Part shown: in pieces, positions 1-9,270 of the stretch | How the letters are laid out: the number at the start of each line of letters is the position of its first letter | Position numbering within the stretch: the first letter of the stretch is position 1 | Source of the DNA: Paraburkholderia flagellata | GTDB taxonomy: Bacteria > Pseudomonadota > Gammaproteobacteria > Burkholderiales > Burkholderiaceae | Assembly (NCBI RefSeq): GCF_021390645.1 | Contig: NZ_JAJEJT010000002.1 | Coordinates: 186,001 to 250,000, forward strand | Direction of reading: 5' to 3' | Length of the DNA stretch: 64,000 nt | Translations under genes and position numbers: made by a program | The notes under the pieces: generated by a model | Seen by the model: only the letters and a program-made list of their open reading frames with translations | The model's database searches: none | What the model was told of the DNA's origin: nothing

Positions 1-1
1 C

Positions 2-2020
2 GGCTTCTCGATCAACGCGCTATCGCTGTTCGGCATGGTGCTCGCCATCGGCATCGTGGTGGACGACGCGATCGTGGTGGTGGAGAACGTGGAGCGCAAT
101 ATCGCCAGCGGGTTGTCCGCGCGCGATGCGACGTATAAGGCCATGCAGGAGGTGAGCGGGCCGATCATCGCCATCGCGCTGACGCTTGTGGCCGTGTTCG
201 TGCCGCTCGCGTTCATGAGCGGCCTCACGGGCCAGTTCTACAAGCAGTTCGCGATGACCATCGCCATTTCCACGGTGATCTCGGCGTTCAACTCGCTCAC
301 GCTTTCGCCCGCGCTTTCGGCGCTGCTGCTGCGCGGCCACGGCGAGAATGAAGACTGGCTCACGCGCGGGATGAACCTCGTGCTGGGCGGCTTTTTCCGC
401 CGCTTCAACCGCGTGTTTCATCGCGGCTCGGAAAGCTATGGGCGCGGCGTGAACGGCGTGCTGCGCCACAAGGGCGCGATGCTCGCGGTCTATGTGGTGC
501 TGATCGCCGCAACGGTACTGATGGCGCGCGTGGTGCCGGGCGGCTTCGTGCCCGCGCAGGACAAGGAGTATTTGATCGCGTTCGCGCAACTGCCCAATGG
601 CGCCGCGCTCGATCGTACCGAGAATGTGATTCGCGACATGAGCGCCATTGCGCTCAAGCAACCCGGCGTGGAAAGCGCCGTGGCGTTCCCGGGCCTTTCG
701 GTGAACGGTTTCACCAATAGCTCGAGCGCGGGCATCGTGTTCGTCACGCTCAAGCCGTTCAAGGAGCGCAAGGGCAAGGCGCTTTCGGCAGGTGCGATTG
801 CGGGTGCGCTGAACCAGCAATACGCGAGTATCAAGGACTCCTTCATCGCCGTGTTCCCGCCGCCGCCGGTGCTCGGCCTCGGCACGCTCGGCGGCTTCAA
901 GATGCAACTGGAGGATCACGGTGCGCTCGGTTATGAGGCGCTCAACCGCGCGACGCAGGACTTCGTCAAGCGCGCGGCCCAAACGCCGGAGCTGGGCCCT
1001 ACGTTCACGAACTATCAGATCAACGTGCCGCAGTTGAACGTCGATCTCGACCGCACGAAGGCGAAGCAGCTTGGCGTGCCGGTCACGGACGTTTTCGATA
1101 CGATGCAGATCTATCTCGGCTCGCTCTACGTGAACGACTTCAACCGCTTCGGGCGCGTGTATCAGGTACGCGTGCAGGCCGATGCACCGTTCCGCCAGCG
1201 GGCTGACGACATCCTGCAGTTGAAGACGCGCAACGCCGCGGGCGAGATGGTGCCGCTCTCGTCGCTCGTCACGGTCACGCCCACGTACGGTCCCGAAATG
1301 GTAGTGCGCTACAACGGCTATACCGCTGCCGACATCAACGGCGGCCCCGCGCCCGGTTATTCGTCGGGTCAGGCGCAGGCGGCGGCGGAGCGCATCGCGG
1401 CCGAAGTGCTGCCGCGCGGCGTCAAGTTCGAGTGGACCGACCTCACGTACCAGCAGGTGCTGGCGGGCAATGCGGGCATCTGGGTGTTCCCGATCAGCGT
1501 GCTGCTCGTGTTCCTCGTGCTGGCCGCGCTCTACGAGAGCCTGACGCTGCCGCTCGCGGTGATCCTGATCGTGCCGATGAGCGTGCTGTGTGCGCTAACG
1601 GGCGTATGGCTCACGCAAGGCGACAACAACATCTTCACGCAGATCGGCTTGATGGTGCTGGTGGGGCTGGCTTCGAAGAACGCCATTCTGATCGTCGAGT
1701 TCGCGCGTGAACTGGAGCACGACGGACACACGCCGCTCTCCGCTGCCATCGAGGCGAGCCGCCTGCGTCTGCGCCCGATCCTGATGACGTCCATCGCGTT
1801 CATCATGGGCGTGGTGCCGCTAGTGCTCTCGAGCGGCGCGGGTTCGGAGATGCGTCATGCGATGGGCGTGGCCGTGTTCTTCGGCATGCTGGGTGTGACC
1901 GCGTTCGGTCTGCTCCTCACGCCGGTGTTCTACGTGGTGCTGCGCACGCTCGCGGGCGGCAAGATTCACGTCGCGCAGAAGGACAATGCGCGCAAGCCGC
2001 AGTCGATGGTCGACGCGTAA
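2..2020 (+). CDS. RND multidrug efflux permease, C-terminal part
   Basis: Inner-membrane proton-driven pump subunit of a tripartite drug exporter. The gene enters from outside the window, and the reading frame is open from base 2. The visible ~672 residues hold the TM4 segment with the Asp-Asp proton-relay pair (GIVVDDAIVVVENVER), the second periplasmic porter half and the last membrane helices (from about VFPISVLLVFLVLAALYES on). The TM4 wording is typical of the HAE1 group that includes AcrB, MexF, CeoB and BpeF. An outer-membrane factor gene follows 23 bp downstream, so this is the end of an adaptor-pump-channel operon. The substrate cannot be read from the sequence. Confidence 0.93.
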   Translation, partial: GFSINALSLFGMVLAIGIVVDDAIVVVENVERNIASGLSARDATYKAMQEVSGPIIAIALTLVAVFVPLAFMSGLTGQFYKQFAMTIAISTVISAFNSLTLSPALSALLLRGHGENEDWLTRGMNLVLGGFFRRFNRVFHRGSESYGRGVNGVLRHKGAMLAVYVVLIAATVLMARVVPGGFVPAQDKEYLIAFAQLPNGAALDRTENVIRDMSAIALKQPGVESAVAFPGLSVNGFTNSSSAGIVFVTLKPFKERKGKALSAGAIAGALNQQYASIKDSFIAVFPPPPVLGLGTLGGFKMQLEDHGALGYEALNRATQDFVKRAAQTPELGPTFTNYQINVPQLNVDLDRTKAKQLGVPVTDVFDTMQIYLGSLYVNDFNRFGRVYQVRVQADAPFRQRADDILQLKTRNAAGEMVPLSSLVTVTPTYGPEMVVRYNGYTAADINGGPAPGYSSGQAQAAAERIAAEVLPRGVKFEWTDLTYQQVLAGNAGIWVFPISVLLVFLVLAALYESLTLPLAVILIVPMSVLCALTGVWLTQGDNNIFTQIGLMVLVGLASKNAILIVEFARELEHDGHTPLSAAIEASRLRLRPILMTSIAFIMGVVPLVLSSGAGSEMRHAMGVAVFFGMLGVTAFGLLLTPVFYVVLRTLAGGKIHVAQKDNARKPQSMVDA

Positions 2021-2043
2021 GGCGACAAGGGAGAATGATTAAC

Positions 2044-3609
2044 ATGACTAACGAATCCAGCTTGCGCTATAGCGGGAATGCCTCGCCGGGAGGCGGGCAT
2101 ATTGCGCGTATCACACGAATCGCGGCGAGCGTCGCGCTTTTTGCCTGGCTCGCAGCGTGCTCGGTCGAGCCCACCTACAAGGTGCCCGACGCCGCCGTGC
2201 CCGCCGCGTTCAAGGAAGCGCCGCAGCAAACGCAAAGCACGAATCCGCATGATGTGGGCACGTGGACGCCCGCACAGCCCGCCGACGACGCCCATCGCGG
2301 CGAATGGTGGACAGTGTTCGGCGACCCGACGCTCGACAAGCTCGAACAGCAGGCGCTCGAAGCGAACCAGGACCTCAAGGCGGCCGCAGCGCGCGTGCAG
2401 CAGGCGCGCGCCGTGACGCAGGCCGCGCGCGCTTCGTGGTTCCCGTCGATCGATGCGGGCTTCGGCCCGACCTATGAGCGTGCTTCACCGGCTTCGCTTT
2501 ATTTTCCGCAGAACACCAACGTCCCCGCGCAAACGCTGTGGCGCGCGCAGGCCACGGCGAGCTACGAGGTCGATCTGTTTGGCCGCGTGAGTTCGAACGT
2601 CCACGCCGCGCAGGCGGACGCCCAGCAAAGCGAGGCCTTGTTCCTCTCGGTGCAGCTCGCCTTGCAGGCCGACGTCGCGCAGAACTACTTCCAGCTGCGC
2701 CAGTTCGACTCCGACGTCGATCTGTACCGCCGCACGGTGGCGCTGCGCGAGGACGCGCTCAAGCTCGTCGAGCGCCGCTTCAAGGAAGGCGACATCAGCG
2801 CGCTCGACGTGGCGCAGGCGCGCAACGAGCTTGCGAGTGCGCGTGCCGATGCGGTGGGCGTAGCGCGTCAGCGCGCGGCGGCGGAGCATAGCCTTGCGAT
2901 CCTGCTCGGCAAGGCGCCTGCGGACTTCACCTTCCCGGAAACGCCGCTCGCGCCGGTGCTCGTGCAGGTGCCGCCGGGCCTGCCTTCGACGCTGCTGGAG
3001 CGCCGCCCCGACGTCGCGGCGGCCGAGCGCGCCATGGCGGCGGCGAACGCACGCGTGGGTCTCGCGAAGTCAGCGTTCTTCCCGCAGCTCAACATCACGG
3101 GTGCGGCAGGCTTCGAGTCGGCCACGCTCGGCGACCTGTTCATGTGGTCGAGCCGCGCGTTCCTGCTTGGGCCGCTTGCCGGTACCGCGCTCACGCTGCC
3201 GCTTTTCGACGGCGGCCGGCGCAAGGCGAATCTCGCGCAGTCGCGTGCGAAGTATGAAGAAGATGTTGCGCAATACCGCCAGCAGGTGCTCGTGGCATTC
3301 CGCGAGGTGGAGGACAACCTCTCCGATTTGCGCCTGCTCGACGACCAGATCCGCGAGCAGAACGACGCGGTGAGCGCTTCGCAGCAATCGGCGCACCTTT
3401 CGCGCACGCAGTATGAGGAAGGCGAGGTGAGCTATCTGAACGTGATCGACAGCGAACGGACGGTGCTTGTGTCGCAATTGCAGGCTAGTCATCTGCAGGG
3501 CTCGCAGGCCGTGGCGACCGTGAACCTGATCCGCGCGCTGGGCGGCGGCTGGGGCGGTGCGAAGCCCGGCGACGCCGCACCGCCGCCGGCGCCGCTCGCG
3601 GCGCGTTAA
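2044..3609 (+). CDS. RND efflux outer-membrane channel lipoprotein (NodT/OprM family)
   Basis: Outer-membrane factor that forms the trimeric exit duct for the preceding RND pump. The N-terminus is a lipoprotein signal peptide ending in a lipobox (WLAAC followed by SVEPTYKVP). The rest, ~520 aa, shows the two repeated OEP domains, with the family phrases RRPDVAAAERAMAAANARVG and LPLFDGGRRKANLAQSRAKY. I chose the ATG at 2044 because the AAGGGAG ribosome site at 2027-2033 is about 10 bases before it. The in-frame ATG at 2035 would sit directly on that site. Close spacing to the pump gene indicates one transcript. Similar channels in Burkholderia are called OpcM or OprC, but a name cannot be fixed without comparison. 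Confidence 0.93.
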   Translation: MTNESSLRYSGNASPGGGHIARITRIAASVALFAWLAACSVEPTYKVPDAAVPAAFKEAPQQTQSTNPHDVGTWTPAQPADDAHRGEWWTVFGDPTLDKLEQQALEANQDLKAAAARVQQARAVTQAARASWFPSIDAGFGPTYERASPASLYFPQNTNVPAQTLWRAQATASYEVDLFGRVSSNVHAAQADAQQSEALFLSVQLALQADVAQNYFQLRQFDSDVDLYRRTVALREDALKLVERRFKEGDISALDVAQARNELASARADAVGVARQRAAAEHSLAILLGKAPADFTFPETPLAPVLVQVPPGLPSTLLERRPDVAAAERAMAAANARVGLAKSAFFPQLNITGAAGFESATLGDLFMWSSRAFLLGPLAGTALTLPLFDGGRRKANLAQSRAKYEEDVAQYRQQVLVAFREVEDNLSDLRLLDDQIREQNDAVSASQQSAHLSRTQYEEGEVSYLNVIDSERTVLVSQLQASHLQGSQAVATVNLIRALGGGWGGAKPGDAAPPPAPLAAR

Positions 3610-3646
3610 ACCCCGCGCAAGACCCCGCGGAAAACGCCGAAACGCT

Positions 3647-3682
3647 CGCCGCCTGTGCATATCGCAGGCGGCGATTTCCTTT
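3647..3682 (+). terminator. Probable intrinsic terminator after the efflux operon
   Basis: A perfect 9-bp stem (CGCCGCCTG / CAGGCGGCG, 3647-3655 and 3665-3673) with a 9-nt loop, followed by a weak T-rich stretch (ATTTCCTTT). It lies 37 bp after the channel gene stop. The T run is short, so efficiency is uncertain. Confidence 0.6.
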
Positions 3683-3812
3683 GCGTAATCGCTTCGTAGA
3701 CCCGGCCCTGTCGCGCCCCTATCATCGTCTGGACCCATCTGGAGCCAACGCGATGGGCCCTCATCGCGTCGCTCCTCACTGAACGAAGTCCAACTTCCAT
3801 TCGAGGAACGCG

Positions 3813-4661
3813 ATGATCCGTGCCGTGCGCGCCGTGGGGCGCCCTTCTACTTTTCAGCGCGCTTTTGCGTGGTTCGGGCTGCTGACGGCAATAGCCGTGT
3901 CGCTCGCGGCAACCACGGCGAATGCGCACGCCGACACCCCCACGCTCAAGATCGGCATTGCCACCACGCCGCAAACGCCCGCGCTCCAGGAAGCGGCGCG
4001 CGAAGCGAAGGCGCAGGGCGTGGACGTGAAGATCATCGAATTCACCGACTGGAACACGCCCAACGCCGCATTGGCGAACAAGGACATCGACGTCAACTAC
4101 TTCCAGCACACGCCGTTTCTGGAAAATGCCGAAAAGCAGGGCGGTTACAAGTTCGTCGCCATTGCGCCGGGTACGATCATGAAGATCGGCCTGTATTCGA
4201 AGAAGGTAAAACGTTTCGAAGACCTGAAGGATGGGGCGACGGTCGCCATCGCGAACGATCCCGTGAACGGCGGCCGCGGGCTGTTGCTGCTGCAGCGCGC
4301 GGGCCTCATCAAGCTCAAGCCGGGCGTGGACTTTCGCGCCACGACGCTCGACATCGTTTCCAATCCCAGGCATCTGAAGATCGTTCAGCTCGAAGCGTCG
4401 CAACTCGCACGCTCGCTCGACGACGTCGATCTCGCGCAAGGTTACCCGAGCTTCATCAAGCTTGCGGGCACGACCGATCCGAATAGCGCACTGCTTTTCG
4501 ACGGCGTCGAGAACAAGGCGTTCGCGATCCAGTTCGTCGTGCGGCCCGAAAGCGTGAACGATCCGCGCATTCGCAAGTTCATCGACATCTACCAACATTC
4601 GCCGGCCGTGCGCAAGGAACTCGACAAGGCCTTCGGCGACCTCTACGCGGTCGCCTGGTAA
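3813..4661 (+). CDS. metQ: Methionine ABC transporter substrate-binding protein, MetQ/NlpA family
   Basis: Periplasmic binding protein that captures methionine for MetNI. It has 282 aa: a long hydrophobic N-terminal signal (to about residue 45, ending ANAHA), then the NlpA/MetQ fold with family phrases such as KDIDVNYFQHTPFLE, VAIANDPVNGGRGLLLLQRAGLI and DLAQGYPSFIKLAG. No lipobox cysteine is present at the signal-peptide end, unlike E. coli MetQ. The mature protein therefore appears to be soluble in the periplasm rather than lipid-anchored. It is followed 42 bp later by metN, then metI, so the transporter is complete in the order Q-N-I. Ligand assignment as methionine follows from the family and the neighbours, not from a seen ligand residue. 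Confidence 0.92.
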   Translation: MIRAVRAVGRPSTFQRAFAWFGLLTAIAVSLAATTANAHADTPTLKIGIATTPQTPALQEAAREAKAQGVDVKIIEFTDWNTPNAALANKDIDVNYFQHTPFLENAEKQGGYKFVAIAPGTIMKIGLYSKKVKRFEDLKDGATVAIANDPVNGGRGLLLLQRAGLIKLKPGVDFRATTLDIVSNPRHLKIVQLEASQLARSLDDVDLAQGYPSFIKLAGTTDPNSALLFDGVENKAFAIQFVVRPESVNDPRIRKFIDIYQHSPAVRKELDKAFGDLYAVAW

Positions 4662-4703
4662 AGCGCGCGTAAAGCAAGCGTCTATCACGCACGAGGAGCA
4701 GCG

Positions 4704-5819
4704 ATGATGAAATGGTTCGGGGCGGCGCGCTTCATCGAAGCGGGACCGGCGGCGGGTGAGGCGGCGCGCGATGCCGACGCGTCGCAGCCCGCGGTGGTGT
4801 TGGAAAACGTCGGCAAGACCTACGCGGCGGGCGCGCACGCAGCGCTCGCGGGCGTCGATTTGCAGGTGGCGCGCGGCGAGGTGTTCGGCATCATCGGGCG
4901 CAGCGGCGCGGGCAAGTCCACGCTGCTGCGGCTCGTGAATGGGCTCGAAAAGCCCACGAGCGGCAGCGTGCGTGTGAACGGTGTGGACGTGGGCGCGCTC
5001 GACGAGCGGGCTCTGGTTGCGCTGCGACGGCGCATCGGCATGGTGTTTCAGCACTTCAACCTGCTTTCCGCCAAGACCGTGCACGACAACATCGCGCTGC
5101 CGCTGAAAATCGCGGGCCTGCCGAAAGCGGCCATCGAGACGCGCGTAAATACGCTGCTCGAACTCGTGGGGCTGAGCGAGCGCCACGATGCGTGGCCCGC
5201 GCGCCTTTCCGGTGGGCAGAAACAGCGTGTGGGCATTGCACGCGCGCTCGTGCACGAGCCCGATATCCTGCTGTGCGACGAGGCGACTTCGGCGCTCGAC
5301 CCGGAAACCACGCGCGCCATTCTCGCGCTGCTGCGCGACATCAACCGGCGCCTGGGTGTCACCATCGTGCTCATCACGCATGAGATGGAGGTGATACGCG
5401 ACGTTTGCGATACGGTCGCGGTGATCGAGCGCGGCGAGGTTGTCGAGCAAGGGCCGGTTTGGCGCGTGTTCGGCGATCCCCAGCACGAAGCGACGCGCGC
5501 GCTCTTGCACACGCCCGGCCACGAGTTGCCCGACGACCTGGCGGCGCGCATTTGCGTTTCGCCGCAAGCGGGCGCGCACGCGCTGTTCGACGTGCGCTTC
5601 ACGGGTGAAGCGGCGCAGGAGCCCGAACTCGCCGCGCTCGCGCAGGCGTTCGGCGCGCAGGGCGTGCGGTTCGTGCATGGCGGTATCGAGCGGATTCAGG
5701 GGCGTGCGCAAGGACGCCTGGTCGTTTCCGCGCCGGTGCAGAGCGTCGCCGAGGCCGCGTCGCTCGCCGAGCGGGCGCGCGGCTATGCGAGTCGTGTGGA
5801 GGTGCTCGGCTATGTCTGA
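4704..5819 (+). CDS. metN: Methionine ABC transporter ATP-binding protein
   Basis: Cytoplasmic ATPase of the methionine importer. Visible motifs are Walker A (GRSGAGKST), Q-loop (MVFQHFNLL), signature (LSGGQKQRVGIARAL), Walker B with catalytic Glu replaced in the usual MetN way (ILLCDEATSALD), and H-loop (VLITHEM). About 100 C-terminal residues form the NIL domain that senses methionine and gives transinhibition in this family. The 371-aa length is slightly above the family norm because of a ~30-aa N-terminal extension before the ATPase domain. AGGAG lies before the tandem ATGs at 4704/4707. It overlaps metI by 8 bp. Confidence 0.95.
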   Translation: MMKWFGAARFIEAGPAAGEAARDADASQPAVVLENVGKTYAAGAHAALAGVDLQVARGEVFGIIGRSGAGKSTLLRLVNGLEKPTSGSVRVNGVDVGALDERALVALRRRIGMVFQHFNLLSAKTVHDNIALPLKIAGLPKAAIETRVNTLLELVGLSERHDAWPARLSGGQKQRVGIARALVHEPDILLCDEATSALDPETTRAILALLRDINRRLGVTIVLITHEMEVIRDVCDTVAVIERGEVVEQGPVWRVFGDPQHEATRALLHTPGHELPDDLAARICVSPQAGAHALFDVRFTGEAAQEPELAALAQAFGAQGVRFVHGGIERIQGRAQGRLVVSAPVQSVAEAASLAERARGYASRVEVLGYV

Positions 5820-6468
5820 CGTCTGGATCACCGAACTCCTCGAAGGCATACGCGACACATTGCTGATGGTCGGCGTATCGGCGATATTCGCACTCCTGAT
5901 CGGTATTCCCATCGCGCTGTTACTGGTCACGACCGCGCGCGGCGGCATTCTGGAGAGGCCCGCCCTCAACACCACGCTGGGCGCGCTCGTCAATGCATTT
6001 CGCTCCACGCCCTTCATTATCTTGCTGGTCGCGTTGCTGCCGCTCACGCGCTTCCTTGTGGGCACGACGATCGGGGTGTGGGCTGCCGTGGTGCCGCTTT
6101 CCATCGCGGCTATTCCGTTCTTTGCGCGCGTGGCCGAAGTGAGCCTGCGCGAAGTCGATCGCGGCTTGATCGAGGCGGCCCAGGCCATGGGCGCGCAGCG
6201 CCGCCATATCGTGTGGCATGTCCTGCTGCCCGAGGCGCTGCCCGGCATGCTCGGCGGCTTCACGATCACCGTGGTGGCGATGATCGGCTCGTCGGCGATG
6301 GCGGGCGCGGTCGGCGCGGGTGGTCTCGGCGATCTCGCGATACGCTATGGCTATCAACGCTTCGACACGACAGTCATGGTCACCGTAATCGTGCTGCTGA
6401 TCGCGATCGTTGCCGCGGTGCAGTTCACGGGCGACGTGCTGGTGCGGCGTCTTTTGCGGCGAACCTGA
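5812..6468 (+). CDS. metI: Methionine ABC transporter permease
   Basis: Membrane channel subunit of the methionine importer, 218 aa, close to the family length of ~217. It has five predicted hydrophobic segments and the EAA loop that docks on MetN (EAAQAMGAQRRHIVWHVLLPEALPG). The start ATG at 5812 lies inside the end of metN, giving an 8-bp overlap and probable translational coupling. Longer upstream ATGs in this frame would lie wholly within metN and lack membrane character. Confidence 0.95.
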   Translation: MSDVWITELLEGIRDTLLMVGVSAIFALLIGIPIALLLVTTARGGILERPALNTTLGALVNAFRSTPFIILLVALLPLTRFLVGTTIGVWAAVVPLSIAAIPFFARVAEVSLREVDRGLIEAAQAMGAQRRHIVWHVLLPEALPGMLGGFTITVVAMIGSSAMAGAVGAGGLGDLAIRYGYQRFDTTVMVTVIVLLIAIVAAVQFTGDVLVRRLLRRT

Positions 6469-6553
6469 GCGGCGCAGCCTTTTCGACATCACGCGCGCAG
6501 CCCCCTTGCTGCGCGCTTCGCTTTTATTGGCATCTCATTCGGGAAATATGGGT

Positions 6554-7744
6554 ATGAACGAAGCACAGCGCCCACGCGGGCAGGAACAGAACACGCGTTT
6601 CACCGCGCTACTCGAAGCGCTGCGTGCGAACGCCGCACAACGCGATCTCGCAGGAGGGCACGCGGCGGCCGAAAAGCAGCGCATCGCCGACGCCGGACTA
6701 CTCACGCTCGCCGTGCCGCGCGAATTCGGCGGGCAGTTCGGCAAGGACGGCGTGCGCTGGAGCGATATCTACGCGACGATCCGCGCGCTCGCGCGCGTCG
6801 ACAGTGCGCTCGCGCATCTGCTCGGTTTCCAGTGTTTGCAGGTGGCGAGCGTCGAATTGTGGGGCAGCGCCGCGCAGCGCACGAACTGGCTGCATGGTAC
6901 CGTCGAGCATCGCTGGTGGTGGGGCAATGCGGTGAACCCAATCGACACGCGACTCGTCGCGCAGCCGGACAAGGAAGGCGGCTGGCGTCTGCATGGCAAG
7001 AAGGGATTCTGTTCGGGCACCTACGGTTCGCAGATGATGACCGTGAGCGCGCACGATCCCGCCACGGGCAGTCCGGTGTTCGCGGTCGTGCCCACCACAC
7101 GCGACGGAATTACGGTGCACGACGACTGGGACCCGATAGGCCAGCGCCAAACCGATAGCGGCACCGTGTCGTTCGAGAACGTGGCAGTGCGCGCCGCCGA
7201 AGTGCTGCAGCGCCCCGATACGCCACGCGCCACGCTGCGCACGCTAGTTTCCCAGGGCGTACTGACGAATCTCTTCGTGGGCCTCGCAGAAGGCGCGCTC
7301 GAAGAAGCGCGGGCCTACGTGCTGGCGAACGGCCGCCCGTGGGTGAATTCGGGCGTGCAGCACGTAGCCGATGACCCGTTCCTGCAACAGCGCTTTGGCG
7401 AGATGCGCGTGCAGTCGCTCGCAGCGGCGGTGCTGGCGGATCGCGCGGGCGCGCTGCTCGACGCTGCGTGGGATGAAGGCGATGCGCTCGCGACGGCCAC
7501 GCGCGCCGAAGTCTCGCTCGCGATCTCAGAGGCGAAGATCGTCGCGCACCGCGCCGCGCTCCAGGGCGGCGAGCAGCTTTTCGAGGCGTGCGGCGCGCGC
7601 GCCACGGGCGCGGCGCTTGCACTCGACCGCTTCTGGCGCAACGCGCGCGTGCACACGCTGCACGATCCGCTCGACTACCGCCTGCGCGACGTGGGCCGCT
7701 TTACGCTCTTGAGAGAAGTGCCGCAGCCGACGCTGTACACTTGA
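6554..7744 (+). CDS. Acyl-CoA dehydrogenase-fold flavoprotein, SfnB/DszC-like
   Basis: A 396-aa flavin-dependent oxidoreductase with the acyl-CoA dehydrogenase fold: an N-terminal helical domain, a central beta domain (HGKKGFCSGTYGSQ; DDWDPIGQRQTDSGTV) and a C-terminal helical domain. The middle resembles the FMNH2-dependent monooxygenase branch (DszC, SfnB) rather than beta-oxidation enzymes. SfnB-like proteins often accompany sulfur-source transporters, and this gene follows metQNI by 85 bp. A role in sulfur-compound use is therefore an inference from family and place. The ATG at 6554 is preferred to 6548 because GGGAA at 6541-6545 is 8 bases before it. The stop is 7 bp before the metal-transporter gene. 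Confidence 0.8.
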   Translation: MNEAQRPRGQEQNTRFTALLEALRANAAQRDLAGGHAAAEKQRIADAGLLTLAVPREFGGQFGKDGVRWSDIYATIRALARVDSALAHLLGFQCLQVASVELWGSAAQRTNWLHGTVEHRWWWGNAVNPIDTRLVAQPDKEGGWRLHGKKGFCSGTYGSQMMTVSAHDPATGSPVFAVVPTTRDGITVHDDWDPIGQRQTDSGTVSFENVAVRAAEVLQRPDTPRATLRTLVSQGVLTNLFVGLAEGALEEARAYVLANGRPWVNSGVQHVADDPFLQQRFGEMRVQSLAAAVLADRAGALLDAAWDEGDALATATRAEVSLAISEAKIVAHRAALQGGEQLFEACGARATGAALALDRFWRNARVHTLHDPLDYRLRDVGRFTLLREVPQPTLYT

Positions 7745-7751
7745 GGGCCCG

Positions 7752-9122
7752 ATGGCGGCACGTGCCGCGACGGGTCAACCCTTGAGGATCGAACCGTTGG
7801 AATTCCGGCTACCGACCACGGCAACGGCGCCTTTTTGCCCTTCCGAAGTGCAGGGCAGCATCGAGGTTTCGCCGCGCGCACCGTTCTGGAAGAAGTTCTG
7901 GCAATTCGCGGGTCCCGGTCTGCTGGTGTCGATCGGCTATATGGACCCGGGCAACTGGGCCACCGACATCGAGGCGGGCTCGCGCTACGGTTACAGCCTC
8001 CTGTTCGTGGTCGTGCTATCGAGCCTCGCGGCCATCGCGCTGCAATGCCTTTCCATGCGCCTTGGCATCGTCACGCAACGCGATCTCGCGGAGCTTTCGC
8101 GCGAGCGCTATTCGAGGCCGGTCGCGCTCGGCCAGTGGGTGCTCGCCGAGCTTTCGATCATCGCCTGCGATCTTGCGGAGGTGCTGGGCGGCGCGCTCGC
8201 GTTCCATCTGCTGCTGGGCTGCTCGTTGATGGTGGGCGTCGTGCTCACGGCGTTCGACACGCTCATCGTGCTGGGCCTGAAGGGCAAGAACTTCCGCTCG
8301 CTCGAGGCGATCATGGCCGGGCTAATCGCCACGATAGGTCTCGGCTATGTGATCCAGCTCGCGCTCGTGAAGCCGCACTGGCCTTCGGTGTTCGCGGGCG
8401 CGGTGCCGTCGTGGCACGCCATTTCCTCGGTGGAGCCGCTGTATCTGGCGATCGGCATTCTCGGCGCGACCGTCATGCCGCACAACCTCTACCTGCATTC
8501 GTCGATCGTGCAGACGCGCGCCGTCAAGCGCGACCATGCCAGCCTCAAGCAGGCCATCGGACTTTCGCGCCTCGACACGATCGTCTCGCTTCTGATCGCG
8601 CTCCTGATCAACGCGGCCATCCTGATTCTGGCCGCGGCGGCTTTTCACGCCAACGGGCACACCCAGGTCACCGATATCGAACAAGCCTACAAGCTGCTCG
8701 CGCCCATTGTCGGCACGGGTGCGGCAGCGGTGCTGTTCGCGATCACGCTGCTCGCGTCCGGGCAAAGCTCGACGTTCACGGGCACCGTGGCGGGCCAGGT
8801 CATCATGGAAGGCTTCCTGCAGATGAAGATTCCGTGTTACCAGCGGCGGCTGATCACGCGCGTGCTCGCGCTGATTCCCGCTTTCGCGGGCGTGGCGCTG
8901 CTCGGCAACGGCGCGGTGGGCAAGCTGCTGGTGGCAAGCCAGGTGGTGTTGAGCCTGCAACTGCCATTCGCGCTCTGGCCGCTCATTCGCATGACGAACG
9001 ACCGCGCACTGATGGGCGAGTTCGTGAACCGGCTCCCCACGCGCTTGTTGGCGTGGTTCCTGTTCGTCGTGATTTCGGTGGCGAACCTGTGGCTCGTCTG
9101 GCAGACGTTCAGCGGAAATTAA
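7752..9122 (+). CDS. mntH: Nramp-family divalent metal ion transporter
   Basis: Inner-membrane proton/metal symporter, 456 aa with about 11 hydrophobic segments. The TM1 metal-binding motif is present (YMDPGNW), as is the TM6 motif (MPHNLYLHSS), both needed to bind Mn2+ or Fe2+ in Nramp proteins. A polar N-terminal tail of ~45 residues precedes TM1, longer than in E. coli MntH. GAGGG lies upstream of the ATG, only 7 bp after the flavoprotein gene stop, so the two are probably co-transcribed. No MntR or Fur-like site was recognised. Substrate preference between manganese and iron is not settled by sequence. Confidence 0.92.
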   Translation: MAARAATGQPLRIEPLEFRLPTTATAPFCPSEVQGSIEVSPRAPFWKKFWQFAGPGLLVSIGYMDPGNWATDIEAGSRYGYSLLFVVVLSSLAAIALQCLSMRLGIVTQRDLAELSRERYSRPVALGQWVLAELSIIACDLAEVLGGALAFHLLLGCSLMVGVVLTAFDTLIVLGLKGKNFRSLEAIMAGLIATIGLGYVIQLALVKPHWPSVFAGAVPSWHAISSVEPLYLAIGILGATVMPHNLYLHSSIVQTRAVKRDHASLKQAIGLSRLDTIVSLLIALLINAAILILAAAAFHANGHTQVTDIEQAYKLLAPIVGTGAAAVLFAITLLASGQSSTFTGTVAGQVIMEGFLQMKIPCYQRRLITRVLALIPAFAGVALLGNGAVGKLLVASQVVLSLQLPFALWPLIRMTNDRALMGEFVNRLPTRLLAWFLFVVISVANLWLVWQTFSGN

Positions 9123-9192
9123 AGGCGGGAAAGGTGTAACAGGCGCGCGCCAAAGAGGAGTCAATCAAAGGCGGCAATCAGAAAGCGCTTCG

Positions 9193-9226
9193 CCGTCCGG
9201 TGCGCTCAGGCACCGGACGGTTTCGC
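9193..9226 (+). terminator. Intrinsic terminator after mntH
   Basis: A perfect 11-bp stem (CCGTCCGGTGC / GCACCGGACGG) with a 6-nt loop, followed by TTTCGCG. It lies between convergent mntH and flhC, 70 bp after the mntH stop. The T run is short. Confidence 0.65.
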
Positions 9227-9270
9227 GTCTTGGTCTCTCGTCCGGTTGATCCGGATCTGCTCTCCTACGC

